Below are positions 61,740 through 64,000 of a stretch of 64,000 bases of DNA, in pieces (position 1 is the first letter of the stretch; each line of letters starts with the position of its first letter). Under the pieces are notes generated by a model. That model made no database searches, was not told where the DNA came from, and was given only the letters and a program-made list of their open reading frames with translations. The translations under genes and the position numbers were made by a program. Origin of the DNA: Lyngbya sp. HA4199-MV5 (GTDB lineage: Bacteria > Cyanobacteriota > Cyanobacteriia > Leptolyngbyales > Leptolyngbyaceae); NCBI GenBank assembly GCA_019359375.1, contig JAHHHL010000026.1:1-64000 (forward strand), read 5' to 3'.

Positions 61740-62702
61740 ATGCAGCTACCTCCTAAGAAATTGCTGGATCAGGTGCGGGATGCGATTCGTCTCAAGCACT
61801 ACGCCTACCGTACTGAAGAAACTTACGTGCAATGGGTTCGTCGTTACATCCTGTTTCACAATAAGCGCCATCCAAAGGAGATGGGCAACGCTGAAATCGA
61901 AGCCTTTCTCACCCATCTAGCCGTTGAGGGGCAGGTCGCCGCTTCAACCCAAAATCAAGCCCTCAGTGCCTTGCTGTTTCTCTATCGAGAAGTGCTCAAG
62001 CTGGAAATGTCAGGCATCAATGCCGTTCGAGCAAAACGACCGCAGTATGTGCCAACCGTGTTGACCAAACAGGAGGCAATCACCGTGATTCAGCAATGTG
62101 ACGGGGTCTATCAATTGGTGGTGAAGCTGTTGTACGGGAGTGGACTGCGCTTGATCGAAGGGTTGCGCTTACGAGTGAAGGATGTTGACTTTGCTCAACA
62201 GCAAATCGTGGTCAGAGATGGTAAAGGTAGCAAGAGCCGTGTGACAATGCTGCCATCAAGTGTCGCAGCAGAATTGCGAGATCATCTAGTGGGTGTCCAA
62301 CGACAGCACCAACGGGACTTGAGCCGCGGGTTTGGTGCCGTGAATCTGCCCTTTGCGCTGGAGCGTAAATATCCGAATGCCAACCGGGAATGGATTTGGC
62401 AATATATATTTCCATCTGGTTCAATGACCAAAGATCCACGCAGTGGGCTAATGTGTCGGCATCATTTACATGAAAGTGGCGTACAAAAAGCAGTTAAACA
62501 AGCCGCAAGGGCTGTAGGACTCACCAAGCGGATTGGCTGTCACACGTTTCGGCACAGCTTCGCCACTCATTTGTTAGAAAATGGGTATGACATTCGCACG
62601 ATTCAGGAATTGCTTGGGCATAAGGACGTTAAGACAACAATGATTTACACTCATGTTTTGAATCGAGGGGGGCGCGGAGTACAAAGCCCACTCGATTCCT
62701 GA
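61740..62702 (+). CDS. intI: integron integrase IntI
   Basis: 320 residues. N-terminal SAM-like core-binding domain (about 5-90; [20 protein letters not shown]). Catalytic domain with Arg137 (GSGLRLIE), Lys162 (GKGSKSR), His268-x-x-Arg271 ([12 protein letters not shown]), His294 (LGHKDV) and nucleophile Tyr303 (MIYTHVL). The integron-specific insertion is present ([11 protein letters not shown], then [14 protein letters not shown], about 216-251), as is the typical end [13 protein letters not shown]. Appears intact. No strong ribosome site. It diverges from the cassette array, the canonical arrangement, and converges with dnaN. Confidence 0.96.
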   Translation: MQLPPKKLLDQVRDAIRLKHYAYRTEETYVQWVRRYILFHNKRHPKEMGNAEIEAFLTHLAVEGQVAASTQNQALSALLFLYREVLKLEMSGINAVRAKRPQYVPTVLTKQEAITVIQQCDGVYQLVVKLLYGSGLRLIEGLRLRVKDVDFAQQQIVVRDGKGSKSRVTMLPSSVAAELRDHLVGVQRQHQRDLSRGFGAVNLPFALERKYPNANREWIWQYIFPSGSMTKDPRSGLMCRHHLHESGVQKAVKQAARAVGLTKRIGCHTFRHSFATHLLENGYDIRTIQELLGHKDVKTTMIYTHVLNRGGRGVQSPLDS

Positions 62703-62734
62703 CCCTCCTCACCTCAGTGTATGGTTGCAACAAT

Positions 62735-63976
62735 TCACTCTGGCTGCCTATATAGAGGAAAGAGAAAGTGGCGCATTTCCATCTCTAGCTCTGGATTGGT
62801 GAAATCTCCAGCAGGAACCAGCATGACTGGATAGTCCGGCTGCTTCAAATGCATCTTGATCCCAGAACTAGGAATCGCTTTAACCGCTTCTCCCAGGTAT
62901 TTAAGATTGAATTGGATGTCCAATGTCATATCTGTCGGGATATGAGCACTGATGGTTTCATCGCCTTTGCCAAACTCCCGTTCGATTGTCCTACGGACAC
63001 GCTACGCGATCGAAAGGTGAATTTGTTGGGTCGCTCCATCAAAGCGAAACTGAATTCCTCTTTCCTTTTTGTCAGTCAACACCGATAACCGTTCCAACGC
63101 CTTGAGTAGTCCTGATTTCTCCAGCACAACTTCCTGGTCAAAACTGTAGCGTGCCAACAGTTGCTCACAGTCTGGATATTGCCCTTCAATGCACTGGCAG
63201 CTCAAAATAATGTCTTGCCATGCAAAACTAGCGCGGGTTGCCTCCGCCTCGTACCGCAGTTGAATCGAATCAACCGAATCAGCCAGGTTACGAATCAGCT
63301 CCTTCAGCGCTTTGCCGGAAATCGGAAACTGGGTAAGTTCATCGGCTCCCGATTGCCTGCGTCGCTTTCTGCTAATGCCCTCTGTTGACAACTCTGCGAT
63401 CGCCACTCGATGTCCATCCGTTGCAATGAATTTCAGGGCATTTTGCCCAATCTTAATATAAACGCCTGTCAAAATGCGCTTAGTTTCATCCGTGCTAATC
63501 GCGTACAGCACGCCTTTTAGTCCTTCTCTCAACACATTGGTCGGTAGGGAAACTGGAGCCACTTTGAGTGTGGCAATGGGCGGAAATTCCTCAGCCGGAA
63601 TCCCTCGAATCTCATACTTGCCATCGGCATCCGACAATGTCATGGAGCAAGTCTTAGTCGATTGCTCCTCTTCCGACGCTGGCTTTGTGACCTGCGCCTG
63701 ACTGTTGAGCGTGATGCTACCTGCTGGAAACTGTTTGACCATCCCTGAAAGCATCTCAACCGGTACTGTAATCTCACTGCCCAAAAGCACCTGCGCCTCA
63801 AAGCTTGCCTGAAGCGTCATTGTTGAGTCGGTTACGGTCAAATGAACCTGTTGAGCGTTAGCATCTGCCACTACCAACACATTTGCCAGCACTGGATGGC
63901 TCGGTTTTGCTGGGGCAGCACAACTTGCGATCGCCAGCGCATCATGAAACTGACTTTGAGAACAAATCACCTGCAT
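62735..63976 (-). pseudogene. dnaN: DNA polymerase III beta clamp, interrupted by in-frame stop
   Basis: From the ATG at 63976: MQVICSQSQFHDALAIAS, FIATDGHRVAIAELSTEG, and QFPISGKALKELIRNLADS, following the three-domain clamp order. At 62983-63006 a 24-bp insertion adds eight codons including TAG (63002-63004). After it the same frame resumes EREFGKGDETISAHIP and ends YPVMLVPAGDF and FLFPLYRQPE. Without the insert the text reads HLSIEREFGKGDET, as in intact clamps. Truncation loses part of domain III, so function is doubtful. Confidence 0.88.
62983..63006. repeat. 24-bp small dispersed repeat inserted in dnaN
   Basis: Contains TGTCCGTAGGACA hairpin-like sequence followed by GCTACGCG-type DNA, reminiscent of the short palindromic elements scattered in cyanobacterial genomes. 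CGAT flanks it at 62983 and 63007. Its length is a multiple of three. Confidence 0.65.
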
Positions 63977-64000
63977 CCCTTGTTCTGTTATAGGTGTGTC

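Larger units (their letters stand above)
48167..62702 (-). mobile_element. integron with 13 attC sites, attI region and intI
   Basis: Integrase gene at the right end, attI-like region, then 13 cassettes running leftwards. Every attC pairs an R''/R' couple (RYYYAAC-like and GTTRRRY-like) with imperfectly complementary L''/L' boxes, and L'' carries one extra G relative to L' in each site inspected, fixing the same minus-strand orientation. That is the orientation expected for cassettes inserted at an attI diverging from intI. Not a transposon by itself; no flanking transposition functions are seen. Confidence 0.88.

Overview
The window looks like accessory DNA, probably part of a large plasmid or island, of a cyanobacterium. 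The evidence is the dense scatter of the HIP1 octamer GCGATCGC and several families that are typical of or concentrated in cyanobacteria: a Uma2 endonuclease, a DUF4278 protein, a ScyD/ScyE-like propeller, and a 2.2-kilo-residue Ser/Thr kinase-ATPase-histidine kinase hybrid. Plasmid origin is an inference from spare damaged copies of dnaX and dnaN, a truncated plasmid-type replication-like gene, and Tn3 and IS630 remnants.

Layout. 1-4 kb: a tightly overlapping minus-strand operon of seven small unknown membrane, coiled-coil and HTH proteins, diverging from a Uma2 gene pair across a repeat-rich operator-like region. 4.5-7.6 kb: a wreck in which a replication-like gene stump, a Tn3 transposase stump and a truncated dnaX abut. 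The dnaX carries an intein whose homing endonuclease lies in a different frame from the splicing domains. 8-36 kb: a large, almost entirely minus-strand cluster of redox and detoxification enzymes (SDRs, medium-chain reductases, glutathionyl-hydroquinone reductases, Old Yellow Enzyme, FAD oxidase, SnoaL-like proteins, alpha/beta hydrolases, catechol-type dioxygenase, RidA, cupin). It contains many pseudogenes, relics and paralogues. A ~49-bp element recurs upstream of seven transcription units here and at 46.7 kb and looks like a shared activator-dependent promoter; an AraC-type regulator is encoded at 35.9 kb. 36-47 kb: DsbA-like protein, LuxR-type response regulator with its giant hybrid kinase, thioredoxin-reductase-like flavoprotein, metallo-beta-lactamase-fold hydrolase, GNAT-like gene pair.

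48.2-62.7 kb is a complete integron. An IntI-type integrase with the integron-specific insertion and all catalytic residues (61740-62702, plus strand) diverges from an attI-like region with four palindromic repeats. Thirteen attC sites follow leftwards, all in the same (minus) orientation as judged by the extrahelical base in L''. Cassettes carry a restriction-modification pair, VapBC, an ATPase plus TPR protein, a RusA-like resolvase plus a nuclease/HEPN protein, a secreted phospholipase A2-like protein, and several unknowns. Five cassettes are identical 135-bp units with no convincing gene. Right of intI lies a dnaN interrupted by a 24-bp palindromic insertion that brings an in-frame stop.

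The integron, the out-of-frame intein endonuclease and the repeated promoter element are the three observations most worth following.
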